From Strongylocentrotus purpuratus (Eukaryota; Echinodermata; Echinoidea; Camarodonta; Strongylocentrotidae), in assembly GCF_000002235.5 (NCBI RefSeq), contig NW_022145613.1:8618429-8682428 (forward strand): 64,000 bases of DNA, given 5' to 3'. Of the stretch, positions 1 through 10,780 are shown one piece after another (position 1 is the stretch's first letter; the number at the start of each line of letters is the position of its first letter). The translations under genes were made by a program, and so were the position numbers. The notes below the pieces were generated by a model. The model searched no databases, was not told the origin of the DNA, and was given only the letters and a program-made list of their open reading frames with translations.

Positions 1-219
1 ATGAACTACATGTATATAACAATAAGTTTTAACCTGACTCGCAATTATAGACGATGTTTGCGCAGGAATCGTCAATTAAAATTACGTTTTCAAATGGTAC
101 AGTCGTTAGATGCTGATGAATTCTACACTGTCAGGGTGGTATGGGCACGTCAGAGGCCTCTTTTTTTTGTCTGCGAACTTCACAGGGAGCAGCTTACAGC
201 GACAGACAAGTTGAGCTGA
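1..219 (+). other. Short unassigned ORF at the window edge
   Basis: A 72-codon frame runs from the first base to a TGA. The part after residue 17 is rich in Arg, Gln and Leu (RRNRQLKLRFQMVQ) and looks somewhat protein-like. A GGTATGT donor-like sequence overlaps the stop, so this could be the end of an exon whose start lies outside the window. I recognise no family. It may equally be chance or part of the retroelement that follows. Confidence 0.2.
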
Positions 220-590
220 GGTATGTTTTGAAACCAGTAATGTTTAGAGGTCCGTGTTTTCTTCCTCTAACAATTTATAAACATTGAACATGTCCCATTG
301 GCATTGCCCTTGGCAAAAGTTGAATATTGGACAGTGAGAACTGAACTGTCAACTGATAAACTGGAACGTCCCTTGGTATTTTTTGATATTTTATGGCATT
401 CAGGATTTATGTCCTAGATTTTTAAAGATATTGTAGTGTTGAAATGTTGTGTGTTAGTGAAATTGTTCGTACCCGTTTGCTACTTCACTTCTGGCTACTA
501 ATGTAAGCATAGATAGATTGATTAAACCTAAGTAGTGTTTATTCTTATATTTATAAGTATATACTGGCACTCAATATTGAGTAGTACCCT
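220..590. other. Unassigned AT-rich spacer
   Basis: No coding frame, repeat or RNA gene is recognisable here. It lies directly upstream of the Gag-like part of the Ty3/gypsy fossil and may be its leader or the remains of an LTR, but no LTR ends can be defined. Confidence 0.3.
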
Positions 591-591
591 A

Positions 592-1960
592 ATGAGTGAA
601 ACTGAGAAGTTAGTAACTTGGTTAACCCACTGGAGGCTTTACAGGGTTGTAGGTTTACTACATCCCGTCCAGTGAAATTACACAAATTTCAGGGTAAAAA
701 GATGACCCAACCTTGAAAGAATGGCTAGAGGAAGTAGAATTTGACTGTGCACAATCACAAATCCCAGAAAGTCAACAACCTTCTGGTATCCTTGCACACT
801 TAGAAGGTCCTGCTAGGGCTGAAGTTAATAAGGGTGCTTGCTTCTATTGTGGGGAGTTTGGTCATTAGGTTAGATACCTGTCCAGTAAGAGAACAAGATA
901 GAATAGAGGGAGGAGTTTACCCATTGCAGGGAAACAGTCGTCCTCCCCTACCAGGGGCCAGGTAAAGGAGAGATCGTTTGGAAATAAGAAGCCCCTTGGC
1001 CTTTCTACTGAAGAGAATAAAGTAGATATTTCAAGTTAATTGATAAAGAAAAGTCCCAAGGTTACTGTTTAATAATACCTTCTGGGGCTACTGTAGAGAT
1101 CAAAGGGAGGGTAAGAAAACCTCAACGGTTTCTTGATAAAGATGTACTCTTATTTCGAGATAGTGAAAGTGGGATTTCAGAAACATGTACAATTTTTACA
1201 GGTGTAACTACTGCAGAGAAAAAGGGTGTTACTTTTGGTTCATAATTCGGGTACACAATCAATAAGTTGCACCTCACACTAGAATAGCTAAACTTCATGA
1301 AATAACATCCACTCCAGAAATAATCATTGATCAAGAAGAAGAAGGCTTGTACATTAGAACTTATCAGGTACAGATGAGGCCTGGGATTATGATATTCAAT
1401 CTAACAACACTGGGTTACCCAATTATGAGTTGCCACCTGAGGTTAATAGTAATAAGACATAAAATAATGTATTCAGGTTTCAAAATAGAGAAGAAAACAT
1501 GAGTTACTTCCTGGTTTGCAGATACCTGATAGGTTATAAACCATTGAAGAGCAAGATAAAGTTGTAAATAAAATTAAGAATATAATGATATATATTTTCT
1601 AAAGATGATTTTGATATAGATTGTTGTGATAAGGTCCCTCATGTTATCAACACTACAGACGAAATCCCCATCAATCAGCCCTTTAGACTTATTCATCCTA
1701 ATACAATCCAAGAGGTTAAGGATTTAATTAATTGTTTGCTTAAACAAGGGATTATTAAGCATAGTGTCAGTCCATATGCTAGTCCTGTTGTTTTAGTACG
1801 CAAGAAAGATAATTCCTTACGTCTTTGTATAGACTATCGTAAATTGAATGCCAAGAATGTGCTTAATCTAGATCAACTACTGGGGAATACCGAAGGAGAC
1901 TGGAACGAAGACTACAACACTGAATCCTGTTATGCCTAGGCCTTTGAAGTCTTTGCGACT
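592..1960 (+). mobile_element. Broken Ty3/gypsy-type retroelement fossil (Gag and RT pieces)
   Basis: Translated pieces in plus orientation match two parts of a Ty3/gypsy element. Around 700-870 there is a Gag-like stretch (EWLEEVEFDCAQSQIPESQ) followed by a CCHC-type zinc-knuckle core (CFYCGEFGH). Around 1650-1875 there is the N-terminal part of a reverse transcriptase, with the classic SPYASPVVLVRKKD and LRLCIDYRKLNA blocks. Catalytic RT, RNase H and integrase regions are not seen and no LTR pair is visible. The copy is clearly not intact: several breaks plus a large missing 3' part. It is old and not expected to make protein. Assignment to Ty3/gypsy rests on the RT blocks; the clade is not resolved. 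Confidence 0.75.
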
Positions 1961-2510
1961 GAAGCAGAGGATCGCATCATCAAGAAAGAGAAATCATGAG
2001 GCTAAAACAACTTAATAACATTTTCATTAGGCAAATAAAAGTCACTCATGGAATGGATACCAGCTCCTACAAGATTGGTTATCTCAAGGCGAGGCTAAGC
2101 AATAATGTGCTTCCTTACACCCCACATGAGATCACAAGGTGATATTGTTTATGTTAATGACATCTCAACAGGTTCCCTTGTCGAGGAGAAGCAAGTTCTA
2201 CAAGAAGCAGTTCTTGCCCCTACTGGCACTGACACAGCAACTGATGCGGCAACTGATACAGATGTAACTCCACTAACAGAACATCTGCATGCAGAATTCA
2301 ATTACATGTACATGTCAGCAATGGAATTAAAGAAAACAATACAGCAGGTCAGATTATCAATGTCATGGCCACCAACAGCAGAAACATTGAACCTGCAAGA
2401 GGCTGTAAGGACTGTCCCTCCCTTATTGCTTAACTTTCAGACTAGAAAATAGAACTTAATCATACCGTACCTTGAATTTATGAAAATGTGTTTAAAATCG
2501 TAGGTTTGCA
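1961..2510 (+). other. Unassigned region with a 115-codon frame
   Basis: A frame at 2105-2452 has a Thr/Asp/Ala-rich stretch (TGTDTATDAATDTD) and a plausible helical tail (SAMELKKTIQQVRLSMSW). It could be the degraded 3' part of the preceding retroelement or an unrelated fragment. No family is recognised and no splice signals clearly frame it. Confidence 0.2.
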
Positions 2511-3100
2511 TTATTGTAGTGATTCAGCCCGAGCCCGTATGGCTCGGGCGCATATTTTTTTTCGAACCTGTGCGTGATATTTTATTGAAGCACACGTATG
2601 CGTGACGCCATCTTGGTTATATTCACTCGTGTGTTGTAGAGAATTTTTATTTTTGTAATTTCATTCGTAGGGCCTTGTAAGCTTGTTTATTCCCCATTTG
2701 TAGTTGCTTATTGCTGTAGATTAGTATTTCAGGGACTCGTAGGGTATTTTTAGTGCTGTATTCCGGTTTTTGGGTACTCATTTCACTGTTTTGGGGATAA
2801 TTTTTTTGTAGTCGCACACATGTCCGAGCCGCCATCTTGAATACATTCACTCGTGTGTTGTAGGATTTTTTTATTTTTGGAACTATTTTCGTAGGGCCTT
2901 ATAAGCTCATATTTTTTCATTTCTTGTCTGCTTAGGGTTGAAGGGTAGTTTTTTAGGGACTCGTTGATATTTTTACGGCCGTATTTAGATTTTTGACATC
3001 GGTTTCGGTCATTTTTTGTACTTAAATTTGCTCACTTTTTTCTACTCACTAGACTAGTTGTACAGCCGTTTTTTTTTGTTTTTTTCGTGCTCGTAGTTTT

Positions 3101-3818
3101 GACTCTCTCGCCGAGCATTTGTACCGTGGAGATAGTTCCCGCGGTCTTTTTCAGTGAGGTATAGGGTTGTTTAACTTTAAGTAGAACTTAGTAAGTAGGG
3201 GTAGGCTCTAATTAGATTAGTTTCAACCCTCTCGCCGAAGTATTATTACCGTGGAGATAATTCCACGGTGTTTTTCGGTGAAGAATACTATGGGTTGTTT
3301 AAGTAAGAATAGGTAGGAAATTAAGTAAGATTATATATTTAGTAAGCAACTAAGTAAGATTAGTCTATGTAGGAAACTAAGTAGGATTATTTAGTGAGCA
3401 ACTAAGTAAGATTATTTAAGAAATTAAGTTATTAAGTAAGCAAGAAGGAAGATTATTTAAGAAACTAAGTAAGTACGTTATTAGGTAGGCTAAGCAAGAA
3501 GGAAGGATTAGGTACCAGGGTAGGCACCTAAGTAGGGTTTCTGACTGTCGGTCTTGTTTGGTGTATCTGTGGATTTTGGGTTAAATCGTGGGTGGTATTT
3601 AATTTCATCTTCATTTCATCATTGCTAATATTGTACGGCCATCTCGCCGAGCATTATACCGTGGAGATAGTTCCGCGGTGTTTTTCGGTGAGGTATATTG
3701 CCTGTTTAAGTGTAGTCCTTTAGTGTTACTTGGTAGGGTTTAGTTTTGGCACGCTCGCTGAAGCTGTTCACCGTGGAGATAATTTCGCTGTGTTTTTCGG
3801 TGAGGTTTAGGGTTTCAG
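3101..3818 (+). repeat. Four dispersed copies of a ~70-bp compound hairpin
   Basis: Copies lie at about 3101-3171, 3227-3301, 3640-3709 and 3750-3818. Each contains an outer stem (CTCGCCGA with TCGGTGAG) enclosing an inner stem (ACCGTGG with CCGCGGT) around AGATAGTT, then GTTTTTCGGTGAGG. The spacers carry degenerate TAAGTAAG and AAGAAGGAAG repeats. Stem positions are better preserved than spacers. The copies are internal to the 2515-5634 element, so they may be protein-binding sites or structured RNA signals of that element. Confidence 0.7.
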
Positions 3819-3949
3819 TATTTTCCTGTCAGGCACTTAGTAAGCTATTAGGAAACTAAGTAGGGTATTAAGTAAGCAAGAAGGAAGGATTGTTTGTGTA
3901 TTTAATTTTATCATTTGGCTATTTAATCGTTGCTGATTTAAAGCCGGTT

Positions 3950-5119
3950 ATGGCCTCAGAGAAGGTTAAAATTAATTATGTGACTGAGGAGACCCTTTTG
4001 ACGGTTGTCGATAAAACAAAGTCTGGCAAAATTATGAAGTGGAGGGAGGAATGTGGTAGCTTAACAGAGGAATTATTTTTGCTGTGTCCCCGTCTCCATG
4101 AAGCCAAGGAGCTTTTACGTTTATTTGATTTTGAGCCTTATCAGGCTAAGGAAGTTAAGCAGGCACAGGGGCACAGGGGCAGGGGCAGGGGACTGGGCCT
4201 ATAGTATAGCCAGTTCTACGGCTGAGCGACAGCAGGGGAGGAGCTCGTCGCGACCGGCCAGCTCCCCAGCCGAGCCCACAGCCGAGTATCGGCTTAGGGC
4301 CGTTGACTGTCCGCCGTCTAGGGAATCCCCACCCGACAGGTCTTATCCTCCTAGGGAATCCCCGTCCAGAGAACCCCCACGTAGGGATAATCATTATCCT
4401 GCTTCTAGGGAATCCCCTGATAACAATTTTTTTCCCCTTTCCGGGGAGCCCCCACGTAGGGATTATTGTTATCCCCCTTCTAGGGAATCCCCTCCTAACA
4501 ATTACTGTCCGCCTTCCGGGGAGCCCCCAGCTCATTATCCTGCTTCTAGGGAATTCCGGCCCGACAATCATTATCCTCCCAGGGAATCCCCACCAGGGGG
4601 TCAGGTAGATTACAGGTCGCAGGGGCGCCGAGATTGGTGTTGCAACTATGCCAGGGTTGCATCGATAAGGCGGCTGGTTTAACGGCTTTAAATAAGCGTC
4701 CAAAGTCCATCGAGGAGGCTCTGGATGCCATCAGGTGGGCACAGCACACTCAACGTGTAGTGTGCGGCAGCGAGCCCCGCCGTTTATATCCAGCTCCTCG
4801 GCAGCAGGTGCAGCAGACTTGCCTGTACGATCAGGAGGTTATGATACGGACAGTTATGGACAGTTATGATACGGTTGAGGCACCGGTAATTTATCGTCAT
4901 AGGCAACCCCATCCCCTGAATCGTTCCCCAACAGGTTCAAAAGGTCGAGATGTTCCCCTTCCGGCTCCTGTGGAGGACCGGGGGAAGGTCAAAGCGCCTT
5001 TTGAAGTTCAGGCCAGGAATGACATTGGCAATTTAAAAGAGGAAGTCGCTGGTTTTCAGCATTATACACTAGCTGAAATTCCCATAAGTATTTTCTTTTG
5101 GAAACGGGTGTTTTTGTAG
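3950..5119 (+). pseudogene. Gag-like / proline-rich ORF remnant inside the TIR element
   Basis: The first part starts at an ATG (MASEKVKINYVTEETLL) and has a helix-rich segment (SLTEELFLLCPRLHEAKELL). A basic Gly/Arg tract follows, then about 300 bp of short repeats encoding Pro/Ser/Arg-rich units (PPSRESPP, PRRDNHYP). The last part has a helical block (RPKSIEEALDAIRWAQHTQR) that resembles the spacer end of Gag proteins. The parts do not share one continuous frame, so the copy is treated as a fossil with a small number of breaks. The Gag comparison is by general character only; it could be an unrelated accessory protein of the element. Confidence 0.4.
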
Positions 5120-5229
5120 TTTTAATAAGGGCTCGTCTGTAACCAGAATGGAGACCATTATGGCTATGGGATTGACTAGTTATACGTTATAGTTGTATAT
5201 TTCATGCACCGTCCTGGTTCCCCTTTCCT

Positions 5230-5425
5230 GCGCACGTGTTACCATTCTTTATTCTTACCCATGAGATTGCTCAGTCTTTGTATACATGTACTTTATATAA
5301 TGTTTCTCATACCAAATTTTGGAATACAGTGCATTTTACGGTGCTCTATTTTCACCTATGAGATTGTTCGGTCTCTGTACACATGTACTTTACATAATAT
5401 TTCCCGTACCAAATTTTGAAATACA
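5230..5425 (+). repeat. Two-copy ~107-bp tandem repeat
   Basis: Two adjacent diverged copies share CTATGAGATTG, ACATGTACTTTA and ACCAAATTTTG blocks in the same order. They lie inside the TIR element near its right end. No function is visible. Confidence 0.7.
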
Positions 5426-5796
5426 GTACTTATTAAAGTATGATAAAGGCGCCCGCCCTCTGGAAAGGCTAAGACTTCACTGGTGCTGGCAAGGAGGGTC
5501 CTTGACCCATCTACCAGCGGGAACGGCGTGACCCCGCACTGCGGTACGGGAGTAGTTTCAAGTTGGTTTTAGTTTAGTTTAAGTTAGAAGTAGGCTTCAA
5601 ACTCATTAAGTGGAGCTCGGGCTGAATCACTACATTATAATTGAAAAAACGGAGCTTAAAATTTGTTCTTTTTCTTTTTCTTAATAATTCTTCTGACATG
5701 TCTATAAACAATCACGTTCAATAAAATGGCAATATCAACATTCCTACATAATATTCACTTTCTTCCAACACCTTCTGATGTGATTTTTTTTTTGGA

Positions 5797-7190
5797 GTGG
5801 AGAAGATCAAGAGAAGGTTCAAGAACCTTCATAGTACCAATGGCAAGCTCAAGAACTGGGCCGGATCTGCAGGGAAGTCAGGCCAAGCGTCCTGCAGGTT
5901 GACCCACCGACAGGAGTGGAAGCTGCAGAACTTGGCCTTTCTGAATGAGGTCATTCAGCCATGGACCCAGGGACAAGAGTTGGGAAGGGTAAGCATTAGC
6001 ATTGAACTTGTTTGTGTATAAATGAGGACAATGAGGACAGAGGGACTGAAGGTTGGAAGACGAGCAACAGTGCCGACAGTGCTTTCAATAGGAAGAGTAA
6101 CAGGGCCAGCGTCATGTAGCTGCCATGCTGTTCAAATTGGACCATGCCTTCAAGAGTGGACTAATCAACCCAGCATGCACCTCAGTGGCCAATAGCTGGA
6201 TTGCTACATCGAAGGGGGTACTACCACGCCGAGTGAAAGAAATCAGTTGGGAGAGGCACCATTATGGCAAAGCTTACATGCTTAATATCAAAGCCTCCAA
6301 AGCTGGTAAAGCAAATAAGTCTTCGCTACTCTGCAGCAGAGAAGAGGATATCAGTCAACGAACAGCGCGCACAACTGGCTGACATAATTCATGCCTCTAT
6401 GCCCGGTGCTGTGATGTTAGGTTATGTAGATAACAAAGACTACAATCCAGAAGAGGTACTTAAGGTCTCACCAGAAGATGACATCAACACTTCCAATACC
6501 ATAGACGTTCTCACTTCACTTCATCCTATGTTGCCTCTTCTACAGCTTGCCTCCATGTACCCAACATCCAGTAAATTTGTTGAACAGCTCCAACAACCAA
6601 GTTCAACAGACATCAATTCCATCGAGACAAGAACAAGAGGACAGGCTTCTTCAGACAATTGGCTTCATCAGCGAATTGGACGCATAACCGCGTCAATAAT
6701 ACACCGTGTTTACACAAGAGTACAAACCTTGAAGAAAAATCCATCAACAAACACATCAAAGCTTCTCCAAGTCATCATGAGGACGTCTCCAATCCAGACA
6801 AGACAGATGCGCCGTGGCATTGGTATGGAGCTGAAAGCCAAGGAGATGAAGGTTAGCCATAACAATGTAACCTTCAAAGAGTGTGGGCTTGTCATCTCGG
6901 AGGAGTTAGCTTATTTAGGAGCAAGTCCGGATATGCTAGTCAAGTGCGACTGCCATGGACAGGGGGTAGTGGAAATCAATTATTATTGTATTTTAATGTT
7001 TTTATCAAATTGTAAAAAAATCACACAATTCACGAAACTGTCTGAAGTCTACAAGATGTTCTTTCCGCTCTTTCCGGTCTTTGCGACCGGAAGAATCCGT
7101 TTGAAGTGTATGATGAGTCATTCTGGACCAGGTACCTGTTTTCTAAAGAGACAGCGATCTACATCATCATCTTGGTGGATGAAGAGCTGA
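5797..7190 (+). pseudogene. Decayed SWIM zinc-finger / YqaJ-type exonuclease gene of mobile-element type
   Basis: A segment near 6110-6300 (HVAAMLFKLDHAFKSGL, then CTSVANSW) matches the second half of a SWIM zinc finger as found in proteins where SWIM precedes a YqaJ nuclease. A frame from about 6640 to 6990 (SSDNWLHQRIGRITAS, MRRGIGMELKAKEM, LAYLGASPDMLVKCDCHG, GVVEI) matches the YqaJ/lambda-exonuclease fold, a PD-(D/E)xK nuclease. An upstream frame at 5797-6021 may be part of the same gene. Such SWIM-YqaJ genes are multi-copy in cnidarian and echinoderm genomes and are thought to travel with mobile elements. This copy is broken in a few places. No terminal repeats were found, so its carrier is unknown. 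Confidence 0.6.
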
Positions 7191-7690
7191 GGAGGACGAC
7201 AGAAAGAAACGACCCAATACCTGTATTGATACAGGTAGTTACAGGCAGATCACTAAATCTAGGCGAATCAAAAAGATTCAGTTTTGTCACTGGAATGTGA
7301 CATATCCACGGACAATTCTCCTGTTTGTCGTTGTACAAAAATATCATAAATTTCTGTAATTCTCCTTAGCGCCTTCTCCCTTGGAACAATTACCGAAATA
7401 TATTGTGAGCAGCATTATCATTACGAATAATTATATTTCAATTGTCAGAATGCGAAGTGGATACATTACTTGTTGCTAGGTAGGACAAATATTATGGCTT
7501 GTCCTACCTAACAAAATGTAATGTATGCACTACGATATATGACCTGAATAGAATCCTTTATACACAGAGACACCATCAAAACATTAACAAGATACTAAAT
7601 AGTTATCAATGTAAACATTCATACATGAATTATTTTTTATCCTAAAATTGTACTATTTCTTTATCTCTATGATTTATTTAATTTATATAC
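7191..7690. other. Unassigned spacer with a 66-bp hairpin
   Basis: No coding frame is convincing. The one clear structure is an imperfect hairpin at 7461-7526: ATACATTAC pairs with GTAATGTAT, and TAGGTAGGACAA with TTGTCCTACCTA around a 10-base loop. It may be a very short foldback element; no target duplication was resolved. Confidence 0.5.
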
Positions 7691-7699
7691 CGTATCTTA

Positions 7700-8050
7700 A
7701 GACCCCCTCATTTACCGAGGACAATCTCTTGTATTATTCTGCGTGTACTCTTATTTCCCTCCAAGAAGTTCTAATGGGGCGGACTATGTTGACCATCTAA
7801 TTTTGACAATTGATTTTTTAGCCGTACTTGGTGATTTTAATGATCTAAGTTTTCAAGAAATTTTAAGAGACAAAGTTTTAGACAAGTAGTTAACAAACCA
7901 ACAAAGGGGTGTAAAAACTTGGTAAGATTTTTACAAACTTTTCAGAATTTTAGATCAGGAAGATTGAAAATATTAGCGAGACGACCGGACTTACATGTAT
8001 AACATTCGCTCCCTACTGTGTTTTCCGACGGCTTCTGAAGCTGTGGATTA
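7700..8050 (+). mobile_element. LINE endonuclease fragment
   Basis: Translated pieces show SSNGADYVDHLI and then VLGDFNDLSFQEILRDK, followed by a PTKG segment. GDFND with a downstream PTRG-type motif is the C-terminal half of the AP-endonuclease domain of jockey/CR1/L2-type LINEs. The frame is not continuous, so this is a dead fragment. It precedes an ORF1-like piece, so at least two LINE insertions are probably present here. Confidence 0.55.
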
Positions 8051-8129
8051 TATAATTATATATTCAGAACTTTTTAGGTGAGTGCTTTTGGATATACCTG
8101 ACGCTGGAAAAGAGGACACATTCAGACAG

Positions 8130-8535
8130 AACAGGTGAGCTGCATTGGACAGCCAATATGGCTGAATATATTGGTACAGTCGATGGACAGGGCAATGACC
8201 AAGATGAAGGAGAGTATACGGTTGTCAAGTCTAGCTCTAGTTAGAGACCAAGAGTTGGGTCAGAGGAGTTACCACCAAGTCCACCGAGTCCAACTAGGGC
8301 AAGGCAGGATCAAGAAAATCTGACAGTAAGATTGAAAGGAATAGAAAGAAATGTGACTAGACTGGGGCCAATTTTGGTAGCAAGGGAAATAGGTAAAATC
8401 ACAGGAGAAACTGCAATTCACTCTGTTGTAAGAAGGGGTAACGAACTGATAATAAAGTGTAATACCTATAACCAGAAAAGGATCACTAGGTCAAAGGTAA
8501 CTGCTAATAAAAGTCGCAGTCAAATATCTATGTAG
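8130..8535 (+). mobile_element. LINE ORF1-like fragment
   Basis: Plus-strand frames give a Pro/Ser-rich part (ELPPSPPSPTRARQDQ) and then RLKGIERNVTRLGPILVARE, IGKITGE and RRGNELIIKCNT. This layout (a KG-[I/L]-x-R-[D/N]-[V/I]-T block followed by a basic LIIKC block) resembles RRM-like ORF1 proteins of non-LTR elements. It lies just before an endonuclease N-terminus in the same orientation, which fits a 5'-to-3' LINE. There is one stop between the two parts. Confidence 0.45.
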
Positions 8536-8599
8536 TTTATTTCTAAAAATGTCCATGAAGATGACCAGTAAAAGATGGATTAAGTGATATCAAAGTAAG

Positions 8600-8950
8600 A
8601 GGGAGAAAAAAATTACCTTCTAACTTTCTTAATGGTTGAATTACAATGGCTTGTCATTATTAACAGGTACAAAATGAACTCTATAAAGAGGTGAGCAGAG
8701 CGTACTTCATTTATGACAAATCTATGCGTTTTAAGGTCTGAAAACCCATGAAAAACCAAGTGTATGTTCATCAAAAGATGTATGCCTATTAAACCTACAT
8801 GTATGTACCAGGGTACTGCATAGATGACAGAGAGAATAAACTTGGAAATATATTTTAACATCTAAGATTTTTCAAACTAGCATTACACCAACAGATAGAT
8901 AGCAGACGGTGTAAATCAAAGAGTTAGAAAGTATAAGCAGGTTATTTTCT
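8600..8950. other. Unassigned spacer between LINE pieces
   Basis: AT-rich sequence with no recognisable coding or RNA signal; presumably degraded LINE sequence given its neighbours. Confidence 0.3.
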
Positions 8951-8964
8951 GAATTATGCCAAAA

Positions 8965-9330
8965 AAAAGGGATAAACTTTGTAAATTTGAATGTTGTTAG
9001 CTTATTGAAACACTTAAATAAAATTAGTTATATTTTGTGTAATATTGATATTCACATTCTGGCTCTCAATGAAACCAGGCTTGATGATTCTGTTGGAGAT
9101 AATGAAACACCGGTACATATATCTCATTATATTCTTATAAGGAATGATAGACACCGAAGAGGTGGAGAAGTTCTCATACACACACATGAAAACATTATGT
9201 TTGAAAAGTTATTAATACCAAGATCAGTTAAGCAACTGGAAGTTCTTTGCATTCTTATTCGTCTGAAACACTCGAAGCCTTTCATCTGTATACATTGGTA
9301 CAATGGAACTTATATGCAGTGTTAAACACT
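8965..9330 (+). mobile_element. LINE AP-endonuclease N-terminal fragment
   Basis: The frame at 8987-9325 reads INVxSLLKHLxxI, then DIHILALNETRLDDSVGDNE and ILIRNDRHRRGGEVLIH. This is the start of the AP-type endonuclease of jockey/CR1/L2-like LINEs: an N residue near the start, the NETRLDD block and the R-x-GGGVLIY block (one Gly changed to Glu here). The fragment ends before the catalytic second half. Same orientation as the ORF1-like piece upstream. Confidence 0.7.
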
Positions 9331-9486
9331 CTCAAATGATTATCTATTATGCAATGCCCACATTGAATTGTTTTGGATTTCTCATGACTGAATCCTCTAT
9401 CCACACATCAAAATAGATGGTGCTCTTAGCTTTCTTGCTAGAAAGAATTCTACTATTCCAGCCTTTTAACTAACTGTACTGCACAC

Positions 9487-10680
9487 AGGGGCGATAGTGA
9501 GCACCAAAAAAAAAGGGGGGGGGTTCCCCTCAACCACGCCCCCCTTGAGTAAAAAAAAATGGGGGGGAAAAATGGCATCTAACAACATTCCCCCCTTTTG
9601 AGTAAGAAAAATTTGGAAATAATAGGGGAAAATAGGGAAGAATAGGGAAAATAAGGGAAAAACCAGGAAAATCGGGATAAGATCGGGAAGAAAAAAAAAA
9701 ATCTGGATTTTTTTTTTTTTTTAATCGGGTAAAAAAATATTAAAAAATCAGGAAAAAAATCCCCCAAAATTGGGAAACCGATTTTAATCAGGTTTTTATC
9801 AGGCTTGTGCACAACAAGAGGAAAGTATTGTATGGGTAGGACTAAAGTATTCCTCAAAGTTAAGATCAATTATTGAAAGATTGATTACGCAAATCAAGAC
9901 AAATTTGGTCTGCTCAGCCCTGAAGGGCATTCACTCTATTCACTCTAGAAAAATGAGATAAGTTAATGCCGATTACACCCTTTGACACTTTACTGTTTTC
10001 TCTTTCTGTGGTCTTCCATGCTAGTACATGTATCAACATCAAGAATGGTGGCACTTTGATATTTTACCCAACCATCCTATGGTCAGGGGTGATAGTGAGC
10101 ACTAAAAAAAAAAAAAAAAAAAAATTTTCACCCCCGAACCACATCCCCTTGAGTAAAAAAAAGAAAAAAGAGACAATTCGGGGGGGGGGGGGGGAATGGC
10201 ATCTTACAACATTCCCCCCTTTTGAGTGAGAAAATTGGGAAATAATAGGGAAAAATAGGGAAGTATAGAGAAAATAAGGGAAAAAATCAGGAATTAAAAA
10301 AATTTGGGAAAAATATTTTCAAAAAAAGTAAAATTGGAAAACCGATTAAAATCAGGTTTTTATCAGGCCTGTTTGGTTCAGTGCTACGGTTCAGTGGAAG
10401 AGCAGTGGTCTTGTTACCGGGACATCCCGGGTTCAAAACCAAGTCAATGCGCTAGTATCCTTTATGAAGGCATTAACCCTCATTACCAAGTTCCTCAGAG
10501 AGGACTAAAAGACGTTGGTCCACTGGTTGCATACATATGTTTTCTTAGCAGTCAGGTAAAACAATCCAACAAAACAAACACATTATTTTCTCTTTCTGTA
10601 GTCTTCCATGCTTGGCATGATCAATGAATGTGCTAAGAAAGTATCATCATCATAAAGCCTGGTGGCACTTTGTTATTCTA
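9487..10680 (+). repeat. ~600-bp direct duplication of a poly-A/poly-G-rich element
   Basis: Two copies start with GGCGATAGTGAGCAC or GGTGATAGTGAGCAC (9490 and 10087) and run through the same order of A-run, CCTTGAGTAAAAAA, GAATGGCATCT, ACATTCCCCCCTTTTGAGT and AATAGGGAAAATAGGG blocks to ATCAGGTTTTTATCAGGC. Downstream flanks are also shared (TTTCTCTTTCTGTGGTCTTCCATG at 9999, matched near 10586). The second copy is interrupted by a tRNA-derived SINE. This is a local segmental duplication of a mobile-element-derived block. Frames inside it are low-complexity artefacts. Confidence 0.7.
10381..10560 (+). mobile_element. tRNA-derived SINE
   Basis: A pol III type-2 promoter is visible: an A-box-like GGTTCAGTGGAAGAGC (10388-10403) and a B box GGGTTCAAAACC (10429-10440), with normal tRNA-like spacing. 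A tRNA-unrelated body follows. The SINE lies in the second copy of the duplicated block and so postdates that duplication. Confidence 0.7.
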
Positions 10681-10780
10681 TTTAAACATTGGAAACCTAT
10701 TATGTTTGTGTCTACATTCCTATTATTCCATGGTTAGAAAATCGGCTACCTTTTGATGTTGGAGAGCTTGGTCTTGACTG

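Larger units (their letters stand above)
2515..5634 (+). mobile_element. 3.1-kb TIR element with TG...CA ends, 4-bp TSD and Gag-like frames (Ginger-like?)
   Basis: The ends are inverted copies of TGTAGTGATTCAGCCC (about 20 bp in all), and both are flanked by TTAT (2511-2514 and 5635-5638), a 4-bp target duplication. Ends starting TGTNR with 4-bp duplications are known for Ginger elements, whose transposase derives from a gypsy-type integrase. LTR-type insertions also give TG...CA with 4-6 bp, so the class is not settled. Inside are four hairpin repeats (3101-3818), Gag-like and proline-rich frames (about 3950-5119) and a two-copy repeat (5230-5425). No transposase, integrase or RT was recognised. 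It therefore looks non-autonomous or heavily deleted, with its frames broken in a few places. Confidence 0.6.

Noticed and set aside
4155-4703. Minus-strand 182-codon Pro/Arg/Gly frame
   Set aside because: It is the antisense of the short-repeat proline-rich region of the TIR element; repeats whose length is a multiple of three keep several frames open.
10304-10627. 107-codon frame over the SINE
   Set aside because: It runs across a tRNA-derived SINE and low-complexity flank; pol III promoter boxes explain the sequence better.
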